The notes below the pieces were generated by a model. That model saw only the letters and a list, made by a program, of their open reading frames with translations. It had not been told where the DNA came from and ran no database searches. This document shows positions 36,418 through 57,690 of a stretch of 64,000 bases of DNA, in pieces; the first letter of the stretch is position 1; each line of letters starts with the position of its first letter. The stretch lies in contig NW_027395284.1 in NCBI RefSeq assembly GCF_027580225.2, positions 1,259,478 through 1,323,477 on the forward strand, written 5' to 3'. A program made the translations under genes and the position numbers. This DNA comes from Misgurnus anguillicaudatus (Eukaryota; Chordata; Actinopteri; Cypriniformes; Cobitidae).

Positions 36418-38220
36418 ACAGTAATCTTCTTTCAGAATTGATATTAATTTATTATGCTGCTAAATCAACATCATTGTCCTGCTGGGTATGAAGAAGCTTG
36501 TTTTTTTTTCTTTTGATCTATTGGATTATAAATATTATAGGGTGTACTGTGAACCCAAGCAATGGCAAAATGCAAATTGCAATCAACTAGACACGTGTAC
36601 AAATGTTACTTTCCAATTCCCACCTAATTGTTTAAATGCAAACAACTACATGTCCCTATTATTTATGTTCGAATGTAATATTTAAAATAAATGCATAATA
36701 TCACATCAACCATGCACTTTATCACCTACATACACCGATGTGAATCAATACGTTCCAAGACCATCATTTGTTTAACATGCATTTGTGTATTCAACCATGG
36801 CTGCTCAACAAAACACAAAACATGTCCTATCAGATGTGCTAAGGCTAAGCATACTGAAAACATATTGGTAATGTCAGGAAAACTCTGGGGACCCATAATG
36901 GTCTCACAGCTCTATTTCAAACGTGGTTAACCTTAGAGGTTATTTATCACCCAGTGGGTCATGGGTGTTGAACACTATTTACTACAGGACATGGAGACGT
37001 GCATCATCTGGGAATCAGCAGGGTGTATTTGAAGGGTTAAAACTGAAGATGACACTGGCTATGGATTTCATGCCATAGCAATTTAAACAAATCTATCGGT
37101 ATAAGCATAATCTAATATCGGTATCAAGACGTTTTATATCAGTGCATCCCTACATCGGACCATGAAGTTTGATGCCACACATACTCCATTATTAAGGTGA
37201 AAAGGATCCTAATTTGCTGCCTTTAAGCTTTCCTCACTCTCTTATTGGTTATAAAGGTAATAAGAGCATCCCAGTGTTAACAACTTGAAGTCTCATGCAC
37301 TTTTCATCATGTTAGCAAACATCTTAACACGGCACTGAAGAAGAACAAGGACCTCTGAAGGACCCAGTGTGCTTTTTCTTCTCCTGTGAACTTTCTTCTT
37401 TGATCCACAACAGCTGAAGGAAACGTGAAAAGAGCAACTCCGGTTACCCGGGGACCCTCCCCACGCCGCCCCTTATTCAGTTTATCGCCTTTTCATCCAG
37501 GCGCCCATCTTCTGGAACAAAAGCAGTGCATTTAGATCTTAGCAAAAGATATAGAAAACGGGGAAACGGAGTATATTCAATCCGGATTTCATCACGCCCA
37601 TAAATCTCAGTCATATCAAAGCTTGGCTCCTCCCTGACTTTTTGTCTTGCTAATACAAATTAGGGTGCGGCTGGCTGGTTGCTTTGACCGCCGCTGCAAT
37701 GAGAGTCAAGGATACAGAAGCAGGCGACTCATGTGACCTCTGACCCCGGCACTTAAACCACCATTGGTTTGAGAAGAGAAACCCAGGCGCATGCCGGAAT
37801 CTCACCGATCCGAGTTCTAGAGCACTTAGATACGGAAATCTTTGAATGCAGGTCGAGTAAATGTCCAGCAAATCAGATCTCATATAGCTTTTCTCAGTGA
37901 GGACCGAAATGCATTTCATTGAGAGCGTGGAGGCTTTTCAGATGCACTAAATAACCCATCCTGCAGACCCTCACATCCCTTTCTTCTCCATGACCCTTTC
38001 GCCTTCCGATTCAGTTCATAAGTTAAGGAGAGCTGAAAGGGGACAAAGCATTCCTCTGCAGTAAGCTAAACTGGGTGATCTGGGGAATGTTTCTTTAGCT
38101 CTGACTTTCAAAAGCTTTTTTGTTCTTGAAAGCCCTTGAAAGTACTGGAAACACATTAACTGGTATTTCTGAGCCACAGTTATCAGAATGAACACTTATA
38201 GGATAAGTAAATAAAACACT
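36418..38220. other. Mostly single-copy; complex block at 37.2-38.1 kb
   Basis: Contains no recognised exon; specifically no pcbp4 KH1 or KH2 coding sequence. 37300-38100 is complex and GC-richer (GGTTACCCGGGGACCCTCCC), possibly regulatory. The minus frame at 37650-37919 matches no family known to me. Confidence 0.35.
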
Positions 38221-38681
38221 CCCAGAAAGCATGCAAACCTTTGAAACAATGTAAAAAACAGTTGATTTGTCAATGTTAACTGCATTGAATCAATGTCAGG
38301 TTTGCATCTCCATTAATATTGAAAAAATATTGAAATTTCAACAAATCGCCATTATTGTAATCAGTGTTTGCTTTAGTTGGGTCCTTGACTCTTGTTATTC
38401 ACTAAGTTAAATCTTTCTTTTCTTTTTTAAGTGTTTGTATGTGTTTATGTAGAAACAAATGTGCATTGGAAAAGAAAGTTGTGTTTCAAAGTTAAATTGA
38501 AACTGATTGCTTTTTTAGGGCCCAACTAAAGCAAACACTGATCACAGTAATGGTGATTTGTTGAAATGTCAATCTTTTTTCAATATTAATGGAGGGTGCA
38601 AACGTGATATTGATTCAATGGTATTAACATTGACAAATTAACGATTTTTAACATTGTTTCAATGGTTGCATGCTATCTGGG
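38221..38681. mobile_element. Palindromic element CCCAGAAAGCATGCAA
   Basis: Ends CCCAGAAAGCATGCAAACC and TTGCATGCTATCTGGG. The arms include TTGAAACAATGT / ACATTGTTTCAA and a mirrored pair of the module CATTATTGTAATCAGTGTTT / AAACACTGATCACAGTAATG followed by AGTTGGGTCC / GGGCCCAACT. Confidence 0.8.
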
Positions 38682-39587
38682 CTGTTTGGGTCATTCCTCA
38701 ATTAAATAACATTTTTAATTTTAAATAATAATACAAACAACAACACTGGTGAAACATCCACTTGTGTCTGTGGTGTTTATTTGAAGTAAAAAGACAGTTA
38801 CACCACAAACAAATTAGCCTAAATCCACTTTTTTCTAAAATGGAGGCTGCCATCATGATGATTTCAAGATCAGGGGACATTTAGGAAATATTAATAAGTA
38901 TGTATTTATCAAAATTTTGATATGTAAAATATGTAAAATCTGCAAGTTATAAACTTAACACCACACACTAATAAAGTGTTACACATGAAATTGTCAGAAA
39001 TATTGCTGATTTCCAGGATCGCCGGCACTATCCCGCCCCCTTAGATCACCATTAATGTTGAATGGCATTTTAATGATAAAATGTGCTATTTAAAAATCAT
39101 ATTTGCCTAGTGTATTTTCTTCCTAGAGTGAATAATAAGATAAAATTGAAATATTTTAGTAAAGGGCGATCTGAGAGGCAAGGTCGAATTTTGATTGGTT
39201 GCTTGACTAAGCGTGTTCCCAAACCCTGCAAATGTCTTGCAATACGGAAAGCAAACACGAAGGCTACAAAAATTACCTAACTTCAAGGTTGTATGTTGCA
39301 TTAAGTTATTTCATGGACATTAGAAAATAGATAAAAAAAGAAATTACAGCAACTGCCAATACCTTTGGGTCTGAGCTCAAAATAAGCTAATAGGTAATAG
39401 GTATGCGTTTTTTGTTGTTGTTGTATAGTAATTGTACAGAGCTCTGTACGTTGCTCACTATAGCTGTGTTTTTGTATTTTTTTGTTTGTTTATAACGCGT
39501 TAAAACTTAAGGAACGTACCAAAGCTATTTTCTAGATGGGAGAATTATATGAATTCATGTGATCGCTTCAAGAAAATTTATCAGAAA
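38682..39587. other. No gene seen
   Basis: AT-rich. No exon or repeat ends recognised before the gap. Confidence 0.4.
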
Positions 39588-40087
39588 NNNNNNNNNNNNN
39601 NNNNNNNNNNNNNNNNNNNNNNNNNNNNNNNNNNNNNNNNNNNNNNNNNNNNNNNNNNNNNNNNNNNNNNNNNNNNNNNNNNNNNNNNNNNNNNNNNNNN
39701 NNNNNNNNNNNNNNNNNNNNNNNNNNNNNNNNNNNNNNNNNNNNNNNNNNNNNNNNNNNNNNNNNNNNNNNNNNNNNNNNNNNNNNNNNNNNNNNNNNNN
39801 NNNNNNNNNNNNNNNNNNNNNNNNNNNNNNNNNNNNNNNNNNNNNNNNNNNNNNNNNNNNNNNNNNNNNNNNNNNNNNNNNNNNNNNNNNNNNNNNNNNN
39901 NNNNNNNNNNNNNNNNNNNNNNNNNNNNNNNNNNNNNNNNNNNNNNNNNNNNNNNNNNNNNNNNNNNNNNNNNNNNNNNNNNNNNNNNNNNNNNNNNNNN
40001 NNNNNNNNNNNNNNNNNNNNNNNNNNNNNNNNNNNNNNNNNNNNNNNNNNNNNNNNNNNNNNNNNNNNNNNNNNNNNNNNNNNNNNN
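39588..40087. other. Assembly gap of exactly 500 N
   Basis: A round-number gap, probably a placeholder of unknown true size. Exons of pcbp4 could be hidden here. Confidence 0.97.
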
Positions 40088-40144
40088 AAACCCCCACCAA
40101 ACTGAGTACTGATCTGAGACCAGTTTGTCCATTGTCTAGTTCGC

Positions 40145-40450
40145 ACTAGGGCTGCACGATACATTGCATGTCAGTTAAGCGGGTTCTTTGATTAGTAGTA
40201 AATTGCCATTACCTGCTTTCAGATGGAACGCCATTTGCTACACAAAGCCGTAGTTCACTGACAATCGGTGCAGTTTCACATTCATTATTGTTGGTGTATC
40301 ACCTGTGATAATGAATGCGATATGGCCCAGCTTGTAAGTGTACTTAGGCTCTTTGTAATAAATGCCGCTCCATTTGAAAGCAGGCGATGGCGATTTACTA
40401 CTCATCGAAGAACCGACATTACTGACGAGATGCGTGAGTTTTGCAAGCGA
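40145..40450. mobile_element. Foldback element fragment (GGGCTGCACGATACATTG)
   Basis: The arms TAGTAAATTGCCATTACCTG CTTTCAGATGG (about 40194-40225) and CCATTTGAAAGCAGGCGATG GCGATTTACTA (about 40372-40402) are imperfect inverted repeats. The start, GGGCTGCACGATACATTG, resembles hAT-type ends. Adjacent to a LINE tail on its right. Confidence 0.5.
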
Positions 40451-40549
40451 TTTATCGACCCCCAGGACAATGAGACAAACAGACCCAGTTCCTGCTGCTG
40501 TGAAGGTCATCACACCACTGATCTACTGACCGTCCTTCAACGAGATGCC

Positions 40550-40830
40550 CAGTCGATGCCTGACCAATGACCAACCGGCGGAAACAGTTTAATTCGCTTA
40601 CCCGTTCACATACCCCGATAGTATTTATATATATAAAAATATATGTATCTCTCTCAGGGGTTTTCTCCTCCTAGGAGTTTTCCTCGTGGACTAGCCAGGA
40701 GGGTTTTTCTCCTAGGGGTTTTTTTCATCCCCTGGAGAGTCCCCCACCTTTGGGTTAACTTACTACTTTACTGTATACGTTACATAGTTCACACATAATA
40801 CACTTTGTAACTGCAAATCCTCATGGGTGC
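40550..40830 (+). mobile_element. LINE 3' tail (L2/CR1-like), truncated
   Basis: GACCAACCGGCGGAAACAG, CTCCTAGGGGTTTTTTTC and GGGTTAACTTACTACTTTAC match the copy at 8625-8981. The terminal AAAGCGCTATATAAAT is absent. Confidence 0.55.
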
Positions 40831-41099
40831 AATAAATTATATTTGTAATGCTGAAGATTTTTTGTGCAAAGTTAATGATGACACACAATTGCTGCGTCCG
40901 ATACCGCCTACTTCCATACTATATAGTAGGCAAAAAGCAGTATGCGAGGCAAGTAGTATGTCCAAATTCATAGTATTCCAAAAATGGCAGAGCAAGTGGA
41001 CCCTTTACTATCCCGTGAGCTTCCGGGAGAGGAGTTATCTCACGAATAAGAAGGATATCCATTGTTTTATCCAAAAGCGGTAACATGGCTCTTATTAAA

Positions 41100-41600
41100 T
41101 ATAAATTTTATTTTATTTTATTTATATAGCTCTTTTCACAATTGTTTAATTATTTCAAAGCAGCTTTAAATTAATAGATGCAATAAAAAACACAAAATCA
41201 TAAAACATGAGCAGCAGAATACAGCGGTTAAGATAAAAAATACTAGTGAGTGTAGTAATAATGTAACGTATATAAGAGGGTGCTAAGTTAAGCCAATGTC
41301 AGCAGACACCCCAAGGGTTCAAAAAAACACCTAGGAGAAAAACCCTGTGGGAAAAGTCCTAGGAGGGGAAAACCCCTTGGGAGAGAACCAGACATAGTTG
41401 ATTCTATAGAGGATATATTATATAATAGGTACACTTTTTTTTACAATTTTATGGGGATTCAAACATAGTATATATGTATACACGGATAAGTAGATCAGAC
41501 GGGGGCAGCTGGTGGTCGTTGGTCTGACATTGGTTAGGCATCACGATGAAAGAAGGCCAGTAGATCAGTGGGATGAAGACCTCCATGGCAGATACATATA
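41100..41600 (-). mobile_element. LINE 3' tail (L2/CR1-like), inverse
   Basis: Reads on the minus strand. ATTTATATAGCTCTTTTCAC is the complement of the tail end, followed by TTTCAAAGCAGCTTTA, GCTAAGTTAAGCCAATGTCA and CACCTAGGAGAAAAACCC. It extends further 5' of the LINE (GGTCGTTGGTCTGACATTGG) than the other copies. Confidence 0.65.
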
Positions 41601-42848
41601 TTAAAGGGGCATTCTCCAATTAAATGGGTGATTTTAAACCTCTACCTAATTTTCTAAAATAGGCTGGCCGATGTCTGATACCACTACAAGAACCACTCTA
41701 AAAACATATACTTGCCACGTAGCCACGCAGCATTAGTCAGTGTCCTGTTTGATGAACCCGCACTAATTAACAGAACACCCAACCCATTAACCCATTATCC
41801 TACAGCAGCACTAATTTAATTTAGCATCCAACCTGAATGTTTGACAAAAACCTGAACCAGATCTGTACACTGGGCAATTACAGTTAGAAGTACTATAGTG
41901 TTATCTTGTTAAGGGTTATCTTGTGATCTGACTCCACTTCCAATGTGAATGCAGAGAAACTTGTTTTCTCTTGTTTATTTTTGCTCCACAAAGTAGATTG
42001 AGTTAAATGTTAAACAGACCCTAGAGTGCACAGACCCTAAAATATACTCCTTTGGAAGCGCTTGATCTCAGATGTACCAAAAAGCCATCAGCCACCCAGG
42101 TTCAAGCTAATACACCTGAGCTCCATGAAGCATACGGGCACATGTAGATTAGACCTGCAAAAATGGGCCAAGCCTTACAAGACTTCACAGGCAGCTCCTG
42201 GGGCTTCTCACAGCCATTACAAATTTCAAACTAAAGCAAAAGGAGGGACTCTCTCTCTTTTCTTCTCGCTCCGAGCCTCTCGTATTTTTCCATCCAATTA
42301 TCCAGCCACCCCAAGTTATTCTGCAATGCCTTTCAACTTGTCTGGAGATTCCCAACGTTTGTTTAGCAGAAGGTTTGTCGTGCAGGCGCTCCTATAACCA
42401 GCAGACTGTTGAACATTAAGGTAAATAAGCACTTTTGCAGCAAATGTGAGAATCAAAAAATGCCCTGCGAGCAATTGGAGAAGTGGAAATAAATGTAATA
42501 GTTGCCCCTCCTGCCGGTAAAACTACGAGAGCACATCCACTCGTGATATGGCTGGGGAATTCGATTATGTCGGAGGTAAAAGCTCATCAGTCAAGGCAAT
42601 GTTTCAGTCTATTAAATAGGCCCCTGATGGGATGGAAGGCAGTGTTGGGTCTGGACCGCCCGCTGTTACAGGAAGTGGAAGGCTAGCTTTGTCATAAACG
42701 GTTAGGTGATAACATCCAGGTTTATCTATTAGATAGAAGTATGCTTCATGAGAACTGTAAAAATCGGTTATGGTGGATAGAATGAATTAAAGGGACAGTA
42801 GGCAACTTACATTGCAAACAAACACTAGGCCCAAGATAAAAGCTTATC
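41601..42848. other. No gene seen
   Basis: Apparently single-copy sequence. The 111-codon frame at 42062-42397 has no recognised domain and is not flanked by convincing splice sites for pcbp4. Confidence 0.4.
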
Positions 42849-42856
42849 TTAATGTA

Positions 42857-43194
42857 AGTTGGGGACGTGTACACCAAAACGTTTAAACACGGCCGGGTGC
42901 CAACTCTAGGTGCTTTTCAGCTTTTTATCAGCTGAGCATTTGGTTGCTATGATACTCCTGATATGTGGTTGAATGATGCACCGGTTGATGGTTGTGAAAT
43001 TTGTCCCAACCCTCCTCCACTGTGATTGGACGGCCGAGTGAGAAGTGACATTGACGAGCTGAGCGTTTCACTCTTGGTTCTCAGCCCTAAGTGTGTGCCA
43101 ACGCTCAGTGCGGGCAAAACCCGACAGCTGCTGGCATTTTTGAAAACAATTAAAAAACATACAGCGGCTTAAACACCTTGGTGTGCACGCCCCC
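42857..43194. mobile_element. GTGTGCACGCC element, compact copy
   Basis: TTAATGTA (42849-42856) and TTAATGTC (43195-43202) flank it, matching at 7 of 8. Ends GGGGACGTGTACACC and GGTGTGCACGCCCCC. It aligns with the right half of 8603-9785, including GTGATTGGACGGCC and GACATTGACGAGCTGAGCG. Confidence 0.7.
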
Positions 43195-43658
43195 TTAATG
43201 TCGAACGACGTCAAACTGACATTTAAATAGTTATTATAATTTATTACTATTACTATTAGCTTACCGAAGTAAATAAGGGTGAGGCAAGTAGACTTCAAGA
43301 AGAATCGAGCCTTCAAATGCAAGCTATTGGTGTATCCAATATCGTCAGGCAGCTTAAATGAGCGACTAGTGGCACATAAATTACACTTCACCTTTAACAA
43401 AGAGTTTATCACATAAGCTAAAGTCACTTGAAACTGTCACTTATCTCTTTCCCACGTTTCCCCGGAGAAAGAAAGATAAGTACTGTGTATGGTGGGAGAG
43501 AGGAAAAGGGCACGTGACTTTACTCTGAAATGAGATTCTTACAAATTTACTGCAAAAGAAAGAAGAAAATACTAAATGAAAGACATACTGTAAGCAAACA
43601 AACACACTGAAGTGATTTCTCCTGTGGTTTGTTCACCTAGTATCTGTTCGTCTTCCAG

Positions 43659-52142
<8,484 letters not shown>

Positions 52143-53795
52143 GGAACTTCCACCAATTTCCAGTGACGGGGATCCTTTTCCTCTAGCCTGATGTAGCCGT
52201 GTAGTCGAAAACCGAAAGTACCAATTTGTTTTTGTTTTGTAGCTCGTCCTGAGAAAGGTAGGAAAATAATGGCATCATTTGTTTTACGTTGTTTTCTGGC
52301 TGAGGTAGCCGCTAAAGCCATAGACTATTCCTAATCTCCTATTTTCCCGAAATCTTTACACACGTTTGTCTGCTCTTATTTATTGATAACAATGAAATAT
52401 TCCCGCAAAGAGTTTATAACGTACGACACTGTTGACTGATGCTAATCTCTTATTATGTATCAGCTTTTATACAATATGATGTCTGTGAATGCTTCTGTAT
52501 ACAACTTTCAGATTTTTCTTTTTTTTTAGAAATCTGTATTAAATTAAAAATATGGAGAAAAATGTTTTTAAAATGACAACAGATCTAAACCTCGCTTTTG
52601 TGTTAAATTTTTACGTTTCGTTCACATTCGTTTTAAAATGTTATTTATTTTATTTATTGTACGTATTGAGTGTTTCTTTTACGATCAATGTTTGTTTTCT
52701 GTAACAGCTGCAGGTAAAAAAACAAAAACAAAAAAAATCTTTAAATATCTTCCATTCGATCATGGTTACACACATTCTGACACGCATCTGAGTAACCAAG
52801 AACAAGACGGATCTTTCTGGAAAGCGTCCAGCGCCACAGTGAAGTCTAGCATAATAAAAGTCCAAATACTGAACTGATTCTTTCTGAACTCGTACGGACG
52901 CTCACGTCCGTGTCAGGGGTTTTCGTCACTGTTTCTGACGGCGTAAAAGACTACTATGCATGGTGACTTCCCTTGTCGTAAACTAATGCTGCATGTTGAC
53001 TCGGCCCCGTACGCGCACACACTAGCAACGACTTTTAAAATAGGCAGTGTTGCAGAAGAGCAATATTGGTTCCAGAGTGCTAAAACACACCGATTTAGAT
53101 GTAAACATACTGTAGCTACAGTCATTATGATTATGCTCGATCACAAGAGTATATTACACAGACTTCCTATTTGTTTTTCTTTTTATTAAAATTAATATAG
53201 AAAATATCACACTTATTTTTCTAAAACTAGAGTCCTAAAATTGAATGTGACCACTCATTCACACGTAGATGTTGTGTAACCTTGTCATTTGATTTCTTTC
53301 ATTGGGTTATTTGTTTAGATATACTTCTCTCAAACGTCTGTCCCATACTCATTTGCATGAATTTAACTTGGCGTCTATGCAAAACATCTCGGGGGTGGTT
53401 CAGCGAAGTATCCTATGTCAACAGCCCAGAACAAACCATTGTTGAGAAAGAGCTGATTGACAAAACCCGAACCCAAGAACAACGATGCTTTTACGAACCA
53501 TTCTTTGTATAATATATATATACACATGAATATATACGTTGTATTATATCCATACTTCCCATTCCGAAGCCTAACACGTAACCACCCTTTCACAAACTAC
53601 TGTATATGAAATGACACAGTGTGGCCATGACATGCACTGTTGCACTTCACAATGAGAGTTCGGAAAACCGTTCGGATGCTTGAATTTTCAGAGGTTTGGG
53701 AAGGTTTGTCAGCCTCAACATAAATGTAACTTCTGTTTTAGTTCCATTCATCATTGCCATACAAATGAATAATAAACACTGTATTAACGTAATTC
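52143..53795 (+). other. pcbp4: 3'UTR of pcbp4
   Basis: No coding signal after the stop. The best poly(A) signal is AATAAA at 53771-53776 in GAATAATAAACACTG, with a T-rich downstream element (CTCTTTTGTCCTC). Weaker A-rich hexamers near 52540 could be used for a shorter form. Confidence 0.55.
53771..53776 (+). terminator. Poly(A) signal AATAAA (candidate, pcbp4)
   Basis: Canonical hexamer followed about 30 bases later by a T-rich stretch. It is about 1.6 kb past the stop codon. Confidence 0.5.
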
Positions 53796-54047
53796 AGCCT
53801 CTTTTGTCCTCTTTCAGCTGTGTGGGACAGCATTGATAGCTGGGAATGTGTGGGCCAGATGTCACAATGACTTATTTTGTTTTTGGTACATTATAGGATA
53901 TTAGTCAAACTTAAATCTTGCATAAACAAGCCAGTTTAACAACTAAGCCCTCAGTAAGTGTTTTATTAAAGCAGTAAGCTACTAAAGCAAAAAGTTACAA
54001 TGATTTTACAAGATTTTACAGATATTGTGGCAACAAGCAAAGCTCCT

Positions 54048-54472
54048 CAATGCAAAAAAATGACTTTCATACTAAGTATTTTTGTCTTGTTTTCAGTAAA
54101 AATATGTATTTTCTTCATGAGGAAGATGACCAAAGAAAATAAGTCTAATTTTTAGACAAAACATATGAACTTTAAGTAAATTAGTGCTTAAAACAAGCAA
54201 AAAATCTGACAATGGAATAATTTTTTTTCTTGAAATAAGTTTCCTTTTTTTCATAAACACTTAATTCAAGAATTTTTTTCTTATTCCATTGGCAGATTTT
54301 TTGCTTGTTTGAAGCACAAATTCACTTAAATTTTATATTTTTTGTCTAAAAACTAGATTTATTTTCCTATGTCATTTTGCTCATCGAGAAAATACATCTT
54401 AATTTAAGAATTTTTAGATATTTTTACTGAAAACAAGACAAAAATACTAAAAAAGAAAGTCATCTTAACAGT
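54048..54472. mobile_element. Palindromic MITE, CACTGCAAAAAAT family, copy 3
   Basis: Left CAATGCAAAAAAATGACTTT, right AAAGTCATCTTAACAGTTG. The mirrored arms carry TAGTATTTTTGTCTTG and the CCATTGGCAGATTTTTTGC segment. The right end is eroded. Confidence 0.75.
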
Positions 54473-54523
54473 TGTAAAATCAATGGCTCATTGTCTATTT
54501 TAGTATGCAACAGTACTATGATA

Positions 54524-54982
54524 CACTGCAAAAAATGATTTTCAAGAAAAAAATCTTAGTATTTTTGTCTTGTTTTCAGTAAAAACAACTAAAAATACTT
54601 AAATTAAGATGCTTTCTCTTGATGAGCAAAATTACCTAGAAAAATAAGTCTAGTTTTTAGACCAAAAATATAAAATTTAAGTGATTATGTGCATAAAACC
54701 AGCAAAAAAAATTGCCAATGGGGTAATCAAATTTTTCTTGAATTTAGTGTTTAAGAAAAATGTTCAATGTTTTTTTTTTTTTTTTTGCTTACCCCATTGG
54801 CTTGTTTTATGCACAAAATCACTTAAATTTGATATTTTTAGTCTAAAAACTAGACTTATTTTCTTGGGACATTTTACTCATCAAGAAAATGCATCTTAAT
54901 TTAAGAATTTTTTAGATATTTTTACTGAAAACATGACAAAATACGAAGATTGTTTTTTTCTTGAAAATCATTCTTTGCAGTG
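54524..54982. mobile_element. Palindromic MITE, CACTGCAAAAAAT family, copy 4
   Basis: TA on both sides (54522-54523, 54983-54984). Ends CACTGCAAAAAATGATTTTC and GAAAATCATTCTTTGCAGTG. The arms pair over almost the full length. Confidence 0.85.
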
Positions 54983-55017
54983 TAAAAACACAAATGTTCA
55001 ATAAATGTATTATGCAT

Positions 55018-55245
55018 GGGTCTGTTGAATGCTTTATTCTGATTGGTTAAGAAATGTTCCATGTATATGCATTATTTTTCAATAAACACACACCTGACCT
55101 GTCAAATTTCTTAAAATAACCACCAGAGCAATTTTAGTTTTTTGGTATAAGCGTGGTACCCCTGGTGTAACTTCGCTTTGCGTCGTGCCGCATTACCGCC
55201 TTGGGTGTGCATTATTTCCTAATAATTCAAAGGCCCGTTTTCAAT
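55018..55245. repeat. Interspersed repeat shared with 16858-17098
   Basis: Contains CTGTTGAATGCTTTATTCTG, TGTCAAATTTCTTAAAATA, AGAGCAATTTT, CGTCGTGCCGC and CCTTGGGTGTGCATTATT in the same order as the 17-kb copy. Confidence 0.6.
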
Positions 55246-55259
55246 TATTACTTAATGAA

Positions 55260-55485
55260 AATAGGCTTTATGCCCAGCTGCACTACTTCCTGATCTTCAG
55301 CCAGCTCCTTGTTTCCTGTCTGCCATTATTGGACAAACTGATTAATCCAGGTGTGCCTGACCTCAGTAGTCACAACAACAATAATCAGACACACCTGGAT
55401 TCATCAGTTTGTCCAATAATGGCAGACAGGAAACAAGGAGCTGGCCGAAGTTCAGGAAGTAGTGCAGCTGGGCATAAAGCCTATT
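55260..55485. repeat. 226-bp near-perfect palindrome
   Basis: AATAGGCTTTATGCCCAGCT at the left and AGCTGGGCATAAAGCCTATT at the right. The arms run through CTTGTTTCCTGTCTGCC and TTATTGGACAAACTGAT and mismatch at only a few positions, with a loop of about 25 bp near 55360-55385. The 100-codon frame at 55185-55487 is an artefact of it. Confidence 0.88.
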
Positions 55486-55489
55486 AGGC

Positions 55490-57686
55490 CATCATTTACT
55501 CACCCTCAGGTTGTTTGAAACCTGTATAAACATTTTGAGGAATGTTTGTAATTAGGAATGTTCATTTCCATAACTATATATATACACATCTTGATGCATA
55601 GCCTTCCATTACGATACATTAAAGATACATATGAGCAGCTACCAATGCGATTCACCCCTTTGCGATGCAGTGCGGTCCAATACCATAAAAAAATATGATG
55701 CCATGCAATTTAATATGGTACATGCATACATAAATCTGTTTTTATGGATGCAATATGTTAGAAACGATGCATTGCGATGCAAATGCAAATTTGTATCCGA
55801 TGCACAATTTTTAAACCAATGCATCGCATTTTTTACTTTTTATGCCGATGCACCATGCGAATCGGGTAATTTTGAGCCACAGAAGAAGAACCATTTACAC
55901 ATGCATCTCCAGGTAATGACTATAAGCATATTTATATTGCAGTTCTTCAAACCTTTTCAGCTGTTTTTATATTAATGAAGAATATTTATGATTATTTTTG
56001 ATGAGTGTTGCTTTTTCAAATGCATGTTATAAACGACTCAAACTAACAGTATTAATTAACATTTATCATCCCTTAATATTATAATATAGATTTTTGTTGT
56101 ATAATTAGTCACATATTCACATTATAGAAATCAGCTTAGTATTAATTTAGCACGCAATATCATATTCCTAACACTTGTAATTAGAAGACTTTTGTGTTCT
56201 GTCCAAGCATGACATTATGTTTTTACAAGCTTTAGCATCCTCTCAAAGCTAATTAAAAAGCTATCGCACGATGAGCTGTTAAAATAGACGCTCTAAAATA
56301 AGACGTCCATGCTTTGTTTGAACAAGTCTCTGTTGTGTCACTCATTGCACAAGGTGTATTTTCATTCCAGTGGAAAGACCCCTTGAGAGCAATACTGACG
56401 CATCTCTACGGCCATAGCCAAAATTCATGCGTATAATAAACAAACTCAGCTATAATAACATGCTGACACACCAGCCATCCTCGTGTCTTACAATCCCAGC
56501 TCGACCTCGGGCCGAGAGCGCCGCCCAACTGGCGGCTCGCCATAAGGCCATGCGACGACGCCAGAGAAGAAAGCCGACTATGAATAAAGCTTACACCTCA
56601 TAGCAGCTGCTCAAACACAAACAAATTCTTACAGGCGGGGTTTGCCGTTGTGAACGGTTGGGAGCCCTAACCACAGTCTTCATCTCACACAACAACTCAC
56701 CGGGCTCATTGTCGCCCATCAATGTCCATCGTATACGACCCCTACATTGAGTAATTACGACCCTGTCTGTAAAATCCAAGCTAAAGTCTCAATCAAATTA
56801 TGACATTAAATTTCATTTCAATCTTTGACATGACCTTACGTAGTCAATGTAAGATATCAAGGTTATATTAAAATTAAATTTTGGGTTCTTACAGGATGGG
56901 TTTACAATCACGCGAGTTATAACTTCTTTCAGCCATGAGTGAGTGGAATAATAACTACAATTTACCAACAATTGATGACAATCTGAGGACTTTGTAGCTT
57001 AAAATGGAAGCTAGTAATTATAGGGCCTCTCGCTTGAGAGTTTGGCACACGAACAGAAGCGTGCGCCTCGTGCCACGTACTCGAAAAACCATTAAAGTGG
57101 GATTAAATCCAGAGGAAACGGAAATTCAGATCAGCCCATTTCAGCCCATTAAACGTAAAGTAGAGCGTATTTGTAGCCCAAAGCTATCTGGAAAGGACTG
57201 AGCATTATTTAGGGTCACTGTGACCTTCACAGAGGTCGGTATTTTGGAGTGTAACAGGAAAATAAAAGGAATTTTTAAATAGAAATGAAACAGCTGCAAC
57301 TTCGCCAATGGACCGATCAAAACATAAAACTATTATTAAAAAATACAAATCTGAGGTATAGGTTTGAATGATTTTAGTTCTGGGCCTGGATTTGCCTTGA
57401 GCACCAAGTGATAACAAATAAGGCAATGTATGACATCCAGAAGCAGATATCCTCTCACGTTTTGGAAGAACAATTCTAATCTAAAGGGAAAGCATTTATG
57501 CATTGGCAAATATTGAAACAGGTATGTTGAACACTCCCACCACCTGCCATTGGTCAAACAAACACCATCCCAGCATTCATATTCAACAATGCTTCAGGTT
57601 TGAGTATTGAACACTAATGACAAAATGTTAACATCTGTTGTTTAAAAAAATACTTTTTAGGCATTTGAAATCATGTTATTCTTATA
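55490..57686. other. No confident gene; single-copy island at 56.4-57.2 kb
   Basis: 55580-55880 holds repeated GATGCAT/GCGATGCA motifs of a diverged hAT-type repeat. 56400-56800 is GC-rich and complex (CCGAGAGCGCCGCCCAACTG). On the minus strand a 66-nt stretch (56766 down to 56701) is bounded by AG and GT with an open frame, but it matches no family I recognise. Confidence 0.35.
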
Positions 57687-57690
57687 TTAA

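Noticed and set aside
39549..40164. Long open frames on both strands
   Set aside because: They consist almost wholly of N from the 500-base gap.
56701..56766. Possible minus-strand exon with AG and GT borders (peptide RVVITQCRGRIRWTLMGDN)
   Set aside because: Matches no protein family I can name, and no partner exon was found nearby. A translated search would settle it.
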